Part shown: positions 24,101 through 34,335 of the stretch, in pieces | Layout of the letters: every line of letters begins with the position of its first letter | How positions within the stretch are numbered: position 1 is the stretch's first letter | NCBI GenBank assembly: GCA_016987375.1 | Contig: PJRA01000323.1 | Location: forward strand, 1,488,543 to 1,543,845 | Origin: Brachionus koreanus | Taxonomy: Eukaryota; Rotifera; Eurotatoria; Ploima; Brachionidae | DNA: 55,303 bases | Direction: 5' to 3' | Program-made: the position numbers and the translations under genes | Notes under the pieces: model-generated | Databases searched by the model: none | The model's input: the letters and a program-made list of their open reading frames with translations, nothing else | Told to the model about the DNA's origin: nothing

Positions 24101-27100
24101 AGTGTCCCAAACAAAATTTGAACCATAATTTCTTTCGTTGAAATCAAATATTTTACCTTTATTAAATAATGAAGAATTAAAAAAAATTAAAAGTTAATTC
24201 ATGTTTTATTTAAAAAAAAAATTTATAATTTTCAGACATGTCTTACCCTTATAAGAATCATAATCACTATCCTCATCATCATTGTCTTTTTTGTTTTGTT
24301 TATTGAAAACTTTATAAAGAGTGTAGAGCATGTAAAGGCCAATACCGATGGCGTATACTGGTAGGAAAAATGTTAGTATTGATTTGCCTGATGATGAAGT
24401 ACCTTGTGCTTGTGGGTTATAGAGTGGATTAGGCCTTCCAAATTGAGTTGGTGCTTCACTAGGATTTTGGTTTGGCACATATCTTGTGCGCAAATGCGGA
24501 GGCGGCATGCGGTCAAAATTATTGGAACCTTGCTCAGTGCTTTTTGCTCCGATTAGTTGTCGGAATAATGGAATAAAAATTTTTGGTGTTAAAATGGCAA
24601 AACATGTTATCACTATTCCGATCACAAACCACGGTCGAGTGTAAAAGCTTAGCTTTTCAGATTTTTTTGTGCCCATAATTAAAATTGCGATCCACAATTT
24701 TGAATTTCTTCCAACAAAAAAAAATAATTTATGAACAATATTTTTGTAGGGAATCGATTCGACAATTATTTATTAAAAAATTATGCTATTGAATTCTGAA
24801 TTTCTAAGCATAATTGGATTTTAAGTTTATCGATTAGGGCTTTGGATAAAAACAAATCAAGTTTAACTTATTTCTAGGCTCTTGTTTATATTGATAAATT
24901 ATAATAAATATTCATTAATATTATATATCATCATCATACTTGTAATTTAGATTTTTAACTAGCTATTTAAATTTAAGTAAAAAAAAATCAATTTAAAATA
25001 CAAAAAATAATAGATGACAATTGATCATTTGATATCTTGAAGCAGAATATCTTAGTAATTTCAATTTTTGTTGAAGTTTTTGCTGAAGCCTTTCTTTATT
25101 TTGTAATTGGCATCAAGAACTAGCTGTTATCTTTTATGCTTATTTAAATATTTGTAATTAAACTTTTGAAATTTAGTTGGATTTTTTTTACAGTTTTTAT
25201 ATTTAAATTTTAGCGAGCCAAAGTTTAATTTATTCAAATAAGATATTTTAAAAAATTTAAATCAATTTAAAAATCAAATCTTATTAGATTTTTAAAATCT
25301 AATATTTTGCTTGAAAAGAAAGTTTTTAAAAATTTATTTATTTTGGGAAAAAAAATTTATTTATTTATTTATTAATTCTAAGCTGAGGCCGATCGCCGAC
25401 CACTTGCTCAGCGACCCGTCAAATAAGGGTCACTGTATTTAATATTTTTAATTAAACATTCAAGAAAGTTCAAAAAAGTTAGTTTAAATTATACAAAAAT
25501 TATTAACTTTCAAATAAAAATAAGAAACACAATATCAAAAGATTTAAGTTGTACTATGTTACATAATTTTTCTAGTATTTTGTAAAAAAAGAAATTAAAA
25601 TAAAAAATATACAACATTTTCAAAATTCAAATGAACCCTATTTCTAAGTTATTTCAGTCTGAGTTAATAATATTGATGCATGGTTACCAATTAAAATATT
25701 TTTTATGTTGTCCAACGTGATTTCAAATTCTTTTCTATTATCATTTGTACTCTTTGAAATCTTATTGATAATTGTTTTTGTCTCACTAATCAAGCGTTCA
25801 TTAGAGTCTATTTGAAGATTTAATTTTCCCAGTCGTTTTTCAAGAGGATTTAAACGATTTTGAATATAGTTTTCGATGAAATTCCTAATAATTAAGTAGG
25901 TGTCTTCGTTAAAACTCTTATTGAGTTCTAGAGTTGTTTTGTTTTGTTTTCTAATTGATTTTATTTGCTCTGATTTCAAATCTTTCTGAAAAGTGAATTC
26001 CGGCTTTGGAGTTTTATAAGATTTCATTTCGCTTTTTTCTGTGACCGGATTAGAAATCGTTGAGATGTTTGATATATTTGGTCCGCCTTGTTTAGAAGTG
26101 GTTTGGTGAACTGATTTTAACGGTACTGACATTTTAATAGTGGGTTTGTTTTATCATCAAAAACGTTTGGTTCATAGCGTTTTAAATTGTTCGATTCGTA
26201 ATTGAATTGTGCTTGCCCATTTTAATACTTTTTTGTGCGCTATAAGATCCTGTTGCAGTTTGTACTCTAGTAATTTTATGTACTCCATCGAGTTTGTGTT
26301 TTGTGCCGGCTTGTTTATCATTGCTTATCTTTTAATTGTTGTTTAAGTAAGCTAGGAATTTCGTGAAATTCTGAGATTTCAAAAATTGTAGCACAACTTA
26401 TACAGGCGATTTAGAGGGAAAAAAATTATTGCAGAATCATATCTTCAAAGTTTACCCTCAATATTTAGCTAATTTTTTTATGCCTCCTAATCATTTTTAA
26501 ATGTAGAAATATGCAAAATATATAGTTTAATATGTTATGCTACACATTAAAACATGTCTCTGTGTTAAATTTTTCATTTTAAAAAACTTCTAAAGCAATT
26601 AAAATTTGACCAAGATCATAAAATTTTGATCAACTTTAACATGCCTATAGAAAAAATTTATTTTTTGAAATATTTACTTTTCATAAAACAGATCACTTTT
26701 TTACAAACTTATTCAAGTGCAAACCATTAGGAAAAAATTGGTTGAATTTTTAACACTCAAAGGTCGAAGGAATCTTTTAAACCCTCTCATCACATATTTG
26801 TTTTCTATTTCGGTTTTGTGAAATTTAATACAAATTAAACAATTAGAACAAAAAAAAATGCTAAAATATCTAATAAATTTTTTTCTGAAGGCTTATAATT
26901 AGTTCTGTAAGTGCAATAAACTGCAACATACTTAGTTGCACCTAAAGTCAAAGTCTGCTAANNNATGCAACTTTGAATGTTGCACCATTTGCATTTACAG
27001 AACTTGCTTTTGACTTTTGAGAGAAAAGTTATTAGAATTTTTAACATTTTGTTCTGTTCAATTGTACTAAATTTCACAAAACCTTCTATTTCGATAAATT

Positions 27101-30100
27101 TAACTATTGATTATAATTTTTTTCAATTAAAACTTAAATCAAAAATACTATAAAACTATTTAATTTTTATTACAAAATAATTTTATTCTCATTGAAAAGG
27201 ATGAAAAAAAAAACTAGTCAAATAAAATGAATCGAAAAATCTCTCCGGCTTTTGAGTGTTAAGAAATGCATGTTTTTTTTTTAATTTTCGTTTTTTATAT
27301 CGATTTAAATTCGATATGTCTTTTGTTCTTATTTTTATACAAGTTTATCAAATTTTTATTAGTTATATAAGGTTCGATTTAGATTTACACTCAAAAAAAA
27401 ACAAGATCTATAATGTAAACCATTCCAAGCAGTTTTTTATCTAAGTTTTTTTTAATTACTAATTTTTAGCAAAATGAGAAATTTTTATTTTTAAATTATA
27501 AAAAAATCTGTTAGAAAAAAGGTCTTATGGTTGAATTTTTACCAAAAATTTGATTCCTGAATCATTATTAACTCCCATTTTTTAAAGAGAATTACAATTC
27601 TTTTCTAAAAATGCATATAGTTTTTGTCCAGAAAGTAAAGATTTTTAAAACATATATTTTATAATTGAGAAAATTTAATATACAATTCTAATATTCGACT
27701 TTTTTTATTTTTATTAATTCAATTTAATAAAAAAAATCATATTAGGTTTTTCTTACGAAAAATGGCGGTAAATTTTCTCAATTATATAAAAATCTTTGAA
27801 ATTCACATAAACTTCCTGAAGAAAAACTAAATGCATTTTTAGAAAGAGATTGTAATTCTCTTAGAGAAAAATGAGGGTCGAAATATAGTGGTTCAGGTTT
27901 TCCGCAATAAATTAAAATATAAGAAAAGATTAATTTAATAAAATACAAAAGAGAAAATTTTCTAACTAAATGATATATTATAATTTTTAAAAATATTTTT
28001 GCTTTGTAAAAAAAGTGGGGATCAGAAAATTTTCAAAATCGGGATTAACTCTTTAAGGACGACCCAATTAATTTAGAAAAAAAAAATATTGTTTCATCAT
28101 TTAATAAAAAGTAAATAAATTAAAATTTATATTTAGACGAAGATCAAAAAAAAATAGAGACATTATTAAGCGAGTTAAATATTAAAAAATTAAACAATGA
28201 AAATATCGAAAAGTCTTGCACAGAAGAAATTGAAAAGCTAAAAAAAGAATTAAATAATGTTCAATCTTTGTTTGAAACTGTTCAAAAAGAAAATGATTTT
28301 TTCAAAGAAGAGTTTAATAAATTGAAATGTGAAGCTGAAAAAATAGAACAAAAATTAAATGAATCTAATATTGAAAAATTAAAATTGGAGACTATAATAA
28401 ACCAATTTAAATGTGAAAATGAAAAACTTGAAATCGAAAATAATTCAAAAATTAAGCAAATGGATGAATATGCAAGAATTAACAGTGAGTTAAAGAAAAC
28501 GTTAGAAAACAAAGACCAGGAAGTAAATAGTTTAAAGACAAGTTGTGATGGTATGACAAAAAAAAATGAAGACCTGATCAACGAGATACAAAATTTGCAG
28601 TCAGAAATAGAAAGTTTGAGAAATGAAAAAAATATTGTTGAAGATAAAGTGAAAAATTTGTCCGAAATGTTTGAAAAAGAAAAAGAGGATTTGAATAAGA
28701 CAAAAAATGAGAAAGAATCTGAAATAGTTAAATTGAGAGATGAAATGGACAAAATCAAGACCAATTTGGAAGAGAGTGTGAATAAAAATTTCAAATTAGA
28801 ACAGGATTTACAAGAAGTAAAAAACAATTCATCGTCAATGAACGAAAATTTAAAACAAGAATTTGATAAATTGAAATCTGAAAGTGAAAATCTTAATAAA
28901 CAAATGGCTGATAGAGAAAATAAGATGGAAGAATTGAGGCTAAAATTAAATCAAAATGAATCAGTTGTTAATGAATTAAATAAAAGTCTAGGCGAGAAAA
29001 ACAGTGAAATTGAATTGATGAAAAATTCTTTAGCAGAAAAAGAAACTAGTTTTTTGAATGAAAATAAATCGCTAAAAACCAGTGTTGATGAATTGGAGAC
29101 CAAACAGAAAAAAAATGCTGAAGTGATTGAAAATTTAGAAAAAGAAAAAATTGATCTGGAAAACAAAATATCCAAAATGGATGAACTTAAGCAAGAACTA
29201 AATCGAATTGAATCAGATAAATTAAATGTTGAGAAAAATTTTCAAGTTTTGGAAAAAGAGAAAAAACAACTAGAAGATTCAAGATTAGAAATGGAAAGGT
29301 CAATAAATGAAAAAGATTCTTTGATTGAGAATTTAAATTCTAAGATTAAATTGGATGAAGAAAACAGGCTTTTATTGAGTAAAAAAGTAGATGAGAACGA
29401 AAATCTGCACATTAATCAAGTTTTAGGACTTAAACAAGAGATAGGTCGAATAGACTCAGAAAAAGTTATTGCTTATGAGAAAATCGAAGGCCTCAATAAA
29501 CAATTAAGCTTATTGAATGATGAAGTAGCTGCTAGAACAATTCAAATAGAAGAACTTGTGGAAAATGAAAAAAAATTAATTAAACGCTTCCAAGTCAAAG
29601 AGTCAGAGCTTGTTTCACAAAAAGAACAAGAAATTCAACTTTTAAAAAAACAAAATGAGGAAAAGTTGAATAATTCTTTGATTGACATTGCCTCTTTGCA
29701 AGATAAACTCGATCAGGCGAATAAGGATTACCGGGCATCAATCGACAAAATTCAAATAGCCAAAAAACAACATTTGCTTAAAATAAAAAAAAAACTCAAC
29801 AATTGTACTAACATTTTAAATTTAGTTGATAAATTATTATTTAAATCGAATGAAAATGAGCAAACTTTGTTCACTTTATTTTTGTCTAGTCTTACTGAAT
29901 CAAAAAAAAATGAAGAATTGTCTGAAGAAAAGCCTAATTTTGAGTTTGATGAGACTAAATTCAAAGATTTGATCGAGTCGAAAAAAAATCTGTTTGAAAA
30001 GCTTGATCAATTGGATACCTTAAATCAAGAGATAAATAATTTACGAGAAATAAATCAACGTTTAAAAGAAGAACTAGAAGCTGTAAGATCGAACCTAGCT

Positions 30101-32533
30101 GAAACAGAAAAAAAATTTGTCATCGAAAAAGAAAACATTTCAAATAATCTCCTAGAGAAAATTGATGAATTACAATTGAAGGTTGATAATCTTGATCTAA
30201 AAAACAAACAATTGCAATCGGAAGAAAATCGAGAGTCACATGGTTTAAAAGTATTTAGCATTTACTTTTTTTTTCAAAATTGATTTATATAAATTTAAAA
30301 TATTTTATTTTTTAGAAAAAAATTTTAGATCTAGAAAATGAATTAAATCAAGTGAAGAAACAAAACGATGAGTTTGTTAATCAATTAAAGTTGGATGTTG
30401 AATCGAAAGAAAAAAATTTGGTGAATGTTAAAAAACAGGCTGATTTGCGCATGGCATCTATAAAGGTAGATTTTGTTTTTTTAAAAGCTTACTAGAGAAA
30501 CTAGAAATTAAAATTGATTATTTAAATTAATTTCAAAATATTCTAAAATAGGATTTGGTAAGAATTTATTCAATATTTTTTTCTTATTAAAGATTTTAGT
30601 ATTACTAAAATTTAAAGATATTCAGTAATTATATAATTGTTGAGGTTTTGCCTCAGGTTTAATTGCCTACTTCAGGTTTGGTAGTTAGTTAATTTAACAA
30701 TTGTTTGTTGTTAGGTCTTCATACCAAGTTTATCTAGCAAAACTTATTAATTTAGTTGTAGGAGAAACGAAAAAAAAAAATATAACAATAAGTTGAACAT
30801 TTTGTGTCTGAAAAAATTTGAATGCTTTTTACCACAACATTATTTAAATTGCCTCAAGAACTATTTTCTTATAAAAAAATTAAAATATTAAATTATAAGA
30901 AGACAATATTTTTTACTCATACCATTTAATTAGTAATACTTAACATAGAAGTAATAAAAGGAAAGCTTCGAGAAATTAGGCTTGAAGATAAGAAGAAAAG
31001 TCGAAATGGAATCTGTGAATCCATTAAATACTGCCTAGAAAACCTAAATGAAAGAACTAATGAATTAAAGTTACTAATTAAAGTACAAAAATAGTAAAAC
31101 TTTATATAATAAAAAGTATTACCTTAGATCCAGTCAACCTTAGTGGGTGTTCCATCGAAGTTGGTTATGCGAGAGATTCAATCAAAAAAAAAAAAGAGAA
31201 AAAAAAAATTTTTATAAATAATAATCAAGTATAATAGGAATCATGTAAATCTTCATTTTTTTTTTTTTTTTGTAAAACAAGACCCTTGACTTTTTTGTTC
31301 AATTCAAACTGGTCTCATGCGTCCCTAGCTAGTCAGGTTCCAAGAGCTCATCATTAAAGACGATTGAAATTGCCAGTCTGAAAACTTCTAGAACCAAACA
31401 AATTGTTTGATTAATTTTTTGATTAATGAGCTTTAGATTTTGGTTTAGCAGAAATTTTTGCACTAGTTTAATGCCAAGAAGAAATGATGTGAAGGGGTTT
31501 TGAAGTTCGTTTAAGCTAAAAAGTTATTCAAGTTTTTCTGAATTTTTTTTCTCTTAAAATAATCTAAATTATTAATCAATTTTAATTTAGTTATTAAAAA
31601 AATGATAATTTAAAATGTTTATTGATTTTAAGAAACAATATGAAAATGAATCGCAAACCAAGCTGGAAGAGATTAATGCACAAAATTACGACTTAGAACT
31701 AAAAATTAAAGAGAAAAATAATCTTATTGAAATTTTCAAGGCAGAGAATGAAAATTTTGTTCTCAAAATAGCACAATTAGAAGAAGCATTAAACAAAAAA
31801 TTTGAGGTTGAAAAGTCAATTTTGGAAGAAGAATTTGACAAAAAGGCTAGAAATTATGAAAGTATGATAGATGAGCTAAATTCTCGTAAAGAAGAACTTG
31901 AAGCCCAAATGAGCAATGATAAGAGCAATTTAGTAAACAGTTTGCGTAACGAAAACAGCCAACTTAGCCGAAAACTGGATGATTTACAATTTGCTTATGA
32001 CGAACTTTTAGATGAGAAAAACGATTTAAAATTTAACCTAAATAAGCTCAAGGAAGAAAATCCTTCAGACAGCTCAGAAAAAAATAGACTCACTATTTTG
32101 CTGAGAGATAAAGAACGGTTGATAAATGAACTGGAGCAGAAATTATCTCAGCATGTCACCAAGTCTTCGTATGAAGATTCATTAGGATATGTTTCTTCTC
32201 AAAATATGAGGCAAAATAACAGCCGATCAATCATGGCAGAGTCAAGTGACCAAGACAGTTTGGGAAGCAAGGCTAATTTGTTCAATCATTGCTTAGAATC
32301 TACCGAAATAGATTACTTGAGACAAATTATTTATTCTTACATGATGGGTATAGACCCAGTGGTAAAAATTTTTATTTTTGAAATGAATAAATAAAGCTAT
32401 TTTTTTTCAAATTTAGACAATGGCAAAAGTTATTGTGGCAGTTCTGAAATTTCCTGAAGAGGAAAAGAAAAAAATTCTGGAAAACGAACGCCACCGACAT
32501 TTAAACTGGTTTCCAAATCTGGTCAATAAATAA
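18167..32533 (+). CDS. GRIP-domain golgin (GOLGA4/golgin-245-like)
   Basis: Eight exons: 18167-18253, 18306-18551, 18597-18740, 18815-20816, 28137-30250, 30316-30465, 31633-32361, 32417-32533; frames close to 1862 aa. GRIP golgins are long coiled-coil tethers anchored to trans-Golgi membranes by ARL1 and capture endosome-derived vesicles. The N-terminus MFKKLKSQIKDS matches GOLGA4 (MFKKLKQKI), followed by a Ser-rich stretch and KILTDSQDKVLKRVQELR, also GOLGA4-like. More than 1500 residues of Lys/Glu/Leu/Asn-rich coiled coil follow. The C-terminal GRIP domain is split by the last intron: EIDYLRQIIYSYMMG then VIVAVLKFPEEEKKKILENE, with the Tyr needed for ARL1 binding. Exon 4 ends in phase 1 (ATA G) and exon 5 starts with AC, giving Asp, which ties the two halves across a 7.3-kb intron. 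An 894-nt block is repeated in exons 4 and 5. Confidence 0.88.
19531..20424 (+). repeat. Internal golgin duplication, copy A (in exon 4)
   Basis: Aligned to 28501-29394 at a constant offset of 8970 bp with no indels. I count 11 mismatches in 894 nt, seven or eight of them in the first 220 nt and only three in the last 620 nt. Outside the block the two exons are unrelated apart from general coiled-coil composition. Confidence 0.93.
21037..21150 (+). pseudogene. Coiled-coil-like exon relic in the golgin intron
   Basis: After a plausible acceptor (tatatttttag ending 21035) about 37 codons have golgin-like composition (NKDKIMKNDNLEGSISKFNE, LNEIISKNQNVDVNLK) before TAG. The phase does not fit the preceding donor, and stops follow, so it is not in the main transcript. 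It may be a dead golgin exon left from the duplication. Confidence 0.35.
21190..21599 (-). mobile_element. Non-LTR retrotransposon (LINE) fragment, family 1 copy A
   Basis: Shares long blocks with 49771-50160 (for example gatcttttgcctttacc, gagctcttt, gttcagcattc, tcagattcacacattccc). Read on the minus strand it gives ECWGMCESDKRSLNTFHNGSL and RWILGIH, the degenerate counterpart of the LINE ORF2 tail pattern YGSE...L..F...LRRIL.I.W. It is truncated and frame-broken. Confidence 0.65.
21600..21835. repeat. Fold-back (inverted repeat) element in the golgin intron
   Basis: Arms 21600-21693 and 21744-21835 are reverse complements over about 92 nt with few mismatches (ggtcagaccggc...tttttagaaatcga against tcgatttctaaaaaac...gccggtctgacc), with a 50-nt loop. 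It abuts or interrupts the LINE fragment. Probably a MITE-like or snap-back insertion; I could not find a target duplication. Confidence 0.75.
22138..22293 (-). CDS. Short unidentified ORF, possibly mobile-element derived
   Basis: Fifty-one codons from ATGATG to TAG with high-complexity composition and higher GC than the flanks (MMYIDTDSSNTTISENTEP, EEVVPRHTRP-like TYEVVPRHTRPISPCECNKT). An overlapping plus-strand ORF (22078-22320) also exists, followed by an AATAAAGTAAAG tail like the 3' ends of LINEs. Only one reading, or neither, can be real. Not recognised. Confidence 0.2.
   Translation of the reverse strand: MMYIDTDSSNTTISENTEPSSEETYEVVPRHTRPISPCECNKTPFVQQTVK
23351..24676 (-). CDS. RIC3: RIC-3 acetylcholine-receptor chaperone, nested antisense in golgin intron
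   Basis: Exon 1 is 24676-24247 (ATG giving MGTKKSEKLSFYTRP), exon 2 ends at 23351. RIC-3 is an ER membrane chaperone for nicotinic and related Cys-loop receptors. Seen: first membrane segment WFVIGIVITCFAILTPKIFI with the family LLPK/LTPK motif, a Pro-rich linker with FDRMPPPHLRTRYVP, second segment SILTFFLPVYAIGIGLYMLY followed by TLYKVF, acidic DDEDSDYD, then in exon 2 the coiled coil LDDLRLQLAQTEQQMAKIV and a Lys/Ser-rich tail. That order is the RIC-3 architecture. The acceptor of exon 2 is uncertain: the exon 1 donor is phase 1, and the acceptor that keeps frame nearest the open region is aaaaaag ending at 24073, giving 383 aa; two later AGs also keep frame. An alternative is two separate ORFs, which I think less likely. 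Confidence 0.8.
25644..26132 (-). CDS. Small single-exon protein, nested in golgin intron, unknown
   Basis: 162 aa with a true ATG (26132-26130). I do not recognise it. The N-terminal third is polar (MSVPLKSVHQTTSKQGG) and probably disordered; residues 70-155 look like a helical coiled coil (YLIIRNFIENYIQNRL, then LEKRLGKLNLQIDSNERLIS) with heptad-spaced Leu/Ile. Size and pattern recall small subunits of tethering or kinetochore complexes but no specific motif supports that. A second small ORF lies 39 nt upstream on the same strand. Confidence 0.6.
   Translation of the reverse strand: MSVPLKSVHQTTSKQGGPNISNISTISNPVTEKSEMKSYKTPKPEFTFQKDLKSEQIKSIRKQNKTTLELNKSFNEDTYLIIRNFIENYIQNRLNPLEKRLGKLNLQIDSNERLISETKTIINKISKSTNDNRKEFEITLDNIKNILIGNHASILLTQTEIT
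26172..26321 (-). CDS. Micro-ORF upstream of the 25644-26132 gene
   Basis: Forty-nine codons from ATG to TGA with normal composition and helical character (MINKPAQNTNSMEYIKLLEY, KLQQDLIAHKKVLKWASTI). It is in the same frame as the following 162-aa ORF but separated from it by several stops over 39 nt. It may be a separate small protein on a shared transcript, an upstream ORF, or the 5' part of one gene broken by an undetected intron. Not recognised. Confidence 0.4.
   Translation of the reverse strand: MINKPAQNTNSMEYIKLLEYKLQQDLIAHKKVLKWASTIQLRIEQFKTL
26530..26640 (+). repeat. Dispersed repeat, copy 2
   Basis: Partner of 15348-15470; see that entry. It lies just left of the palindrome with the NNN centre. 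Confidence 0.45.
26813..27083. repeat. Imperfect palindrome with a 3-N gap at its centre
   Basis: The left arm (gttttgtgaaatttaatac ... agttctgtaagtgca ... gttgca) is the reverse complement, with indels, of the right arm (tgcaac ... tgcatttacagaact ... gtactaaatttcacaaaac). The run NNN at 26962-26964 is exactly at the hinge, so the gap probably reflects failure to sequence or assemble the hairpin. A MITE-like fold-back element is likely. Confidence 0.7.
27573..27876. repeat. Second imperfect fold-back element in the golgin intron
   Basis: Left arm 27573-27690 (cccatttt...agagaattacaattc, tctaaaaatgcatatagttttt, ataattgagaaaattta) pairs with right arm 27773-27876 (taaattttctcaattat, aaaaactaaatgcatttttaga, gattgtaattctct, aaaaatgagg). 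The arms are about 75-80% complementary with a loop of roughly 80 nt. It lies some 260 bp upstream of golgin exon 5. Confidence 0.65.
28501..29394 (+). repeat. Internal golgin duplication, copy B (in exon 5)
   Basis: Partner of 19531-20424. Both copies are in frame, so the protein carries about 298 nearly identical residues twice. Copy B is preceded by an unrelated coiled coil (KQMDEYARINSELKK) and followed by ENENLHINQVLGLKQEIGR. Confidence 0.93.
30466..31632 (+). other. Golgin intron 6, with an unexplained short ORF
   Basis: A 1.17-kb intron. Near 30942-31094 a plus-strand reading frame (VIKGKLREIRLEDKKKSRNG, then ICESIKYCLENLNERTNELK) runs to TAG. At 31120-31400 there are GC-richer patches that look like mobile-element debris. 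The ORF could be a skipped exon, but its phase and stop exclude it from the main protein. Confidence 0.45.
32525..32530 (+). promoter_or_regulatory. AATAAA overlapping the golgin stop codon
   Basis: The last codons read AAT AAA TAA, so a consensus polyadenylation hexamer overlaps the end of the CDS. Further AATAAA-like hexamers follow (for example near 32608). Which is used cannot be told from sequence. Confidence 0.35.
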
Positions 32534-34335
32534 ATTATTTTAAATCGTTTCTAATTCTTGTTTTGTTTTATTTATTTAACTTTTTTAAGCAAATTATCTT
32601 ATAAATTAATAAATTTATTCGAAAAACCGTATTAGATCAGATGATTTTTTATTTATCAATTTGAATTCGCAAAAATTTTTTAAGTTCCTTTCAAAAAAAA
32701 AAATAAATTGAAAATTTATATTTACTTAATGAATATTTTAAATATTTGTTTTGTTTAGATTTTTTTTGATCCTTTAAAAATTCATGTCAACTAATTATCA
32801 AAAATAAGTGATGATAAAAAATTTATTGAATTGACTCAACAAATTATACAATTATATTATTTATTAAATTTGTATTATTAACATGTTAATTCTAAATTCT
32901 GCAAAAACTGTCAATTTAGTCAAAAATTTATCTAGTGTTTTTTTAATGATGTGCATTTTACAGAAAAATAAAGAGTATTTGCACAAATTTGTACAACATT
33001 GTACTGTTTACAAAACCATTTTTGCACAACTAGAAAAAAAAAATTATATAGTTTTTGTACTAAGATTTCACATTGGCAAAAATAATCATTTTAAGCAACT
33101 TAATCATTTAATTTGAAACAGCAAATTGAAATTGTTGAAATTTCATTTGATTGTTTAGCGCCAAAATATTAATTATCAATTTCGGATATTTTCCCTTTTC
33201 AACTCCTAATTATCATTACCAGTTTTACGCTATGTGCTTTTAATCAAAAACATTATTCCGAATCAACATTATTGAAAATAAACTAAGAGCAATTGGTTCG
33301 CAGGTTGTTTTATTAATCTTTTGTTTTGTCTTCTTATGTTAGCTCATGGTCCATTTAATTTGGTCGCTGGGGTTGATCCAACAGGGACCGTTTATTTGAG
33401 CATATCTTGTCTTCTTTGGATTTTGAAATATGCAATTAAGTCATCTTTTATTCTTCTGGTGAACAAGTCTGTAAGGTTTAGATGCTTAAGTGGTTTAAGC
33501 TGTATGAAGGTTTATGTCAAGAGTAAAAGAGATTCGGGGGATGCATTGCTCAGAAAAAAATTAAATAAGAAACACAATAGCTCAAAACTATTATGATATA
33601 TTTTTGATCTTGTTTCGCTACCAATAGCTCTCTCTAAGATAATATTGATTACTGTCAGTGGCGGCCATTTGACTCACAAAAAATAGTGTTGACCGTTTTG
33701 ATGGCCATGTACAAAAATAAAATTTAAAAATAAATTCAAATATAAAAATTTGATAGATTAAAGAGTTGAGTATAAGAAAAAACAATTTTAGAAAAAAAAA
33801 TTTAACTCGCGCAGTCATCAAGACGGCCAACACCAAGTTTACGATGATGCTAAAAGAATTATCTTTGCATTGCTGTCTTTCAAAAGGTATTGAAAAATGA
33901 GATGTACGCCACTTTCTTTTATCCGCTAAGATAACATAAAACAATCATTATATAAGAATTATATATTAATAAATGATTCTTCGATGAATTATTGAAAATT
34001 AATGAGCAAAGTGTCAATTGCACATATAAATTTTTTCTAAAAAAATATAAATTAATTTTGGAGAAAAATTAATTTAACTAATATATTAAAAAAAAACCAT
34101 TTCTTTACAATTAAATTTTATTAAAATATTTACATGATATTTATATATATTTAAATAGATATTAATCTAAAAATTTTAATATTAATTTACATCTTGTAAG
34201 AAAACTTTTGACAGGAAAATGGTCAGACAATAAGCCATTTTAGTTTTAAAAAAATTATGCCTATCTGGTGAAAATAATAACAAGCTAATTTTAACAATTA
34301 GATAAAATAAGCTTAAAACGTAAATTTAAGTTAAT
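32534..34335. other. Intergenic between golgin and GTPBP genes
   Basis: AT-rich. Contains the LINE relic at 33310-33560. At 33656-33920 a segment starting cagtggcgg and ending cgccact, with internal inverted blocks (gttgaccgttttgatgg against catcaagacggccaac), may be an old hAT-type MITE. No gene is seen. Confidence 0.5.
33310..33560 (-). mobile_element. LINE reverse-transcriptase tail fragment
   Basis: The minus strand reads LKPLKHLNLTDLFTRRIKDD then LIAYFKIQRR, which fits the common LINE ORF2 C-terminal pattern L..L.L..L..RR.RGD.I..YKI. Stops interrupt it. A plus-strand ORF over the same bases (33321-33596) is its shadow. Confidence 0.6.

Larger units (their letters stand above)
20817..28136 (+). 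other. Giant golgin intron hosting nested genes and repeats
   Basis: Donor gtaaatt at 20817, acceptor atttag ending 28136. At 7.3 kb it is about a hundred times the usual intron here. It contains a decayed exon-like stretch (21037-21150), a LINE relic, a fold-back element, RIC-3 and two small ORFs on the minus strand, and two large imperfect palindromes. The stretches 22340-23350, 24700-25640 and 27090-27570 hold only AT-rich sequence, apart from short GC-richer hairpin-like patches at 22650-22670 and 25383-25435. Confidence 0.75.

Noticed and set aside
24677..24697. RIC-3 start at 24697
   Set aside because: That codon is TTG; the first ATG is at 24676-24674 and gives an N-terminus fitting the family.
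25383..25435. GC-richer hairpin-like patch (gccgatcgccgacc, gaccc...gggtc)
   Set aside because: Considered as tRNA or regulatory RNA, but there is no cloverleaf or known fold; more likely mobile-element debris.
18167..32533. Two separate golgin genes rather than one
   Set aside because: Only the left half has the GOLGA4-type N-terminus and only the right half has a GRIP domain, and exon phases match across the intron. One gene is the simpler reading, though RNA evidence is needed.
33321..33596. 91-aa plus-strand ORF
   Set aside because: It is the antisense of a LINE reverse-transcriptase tail, which is the better reading.
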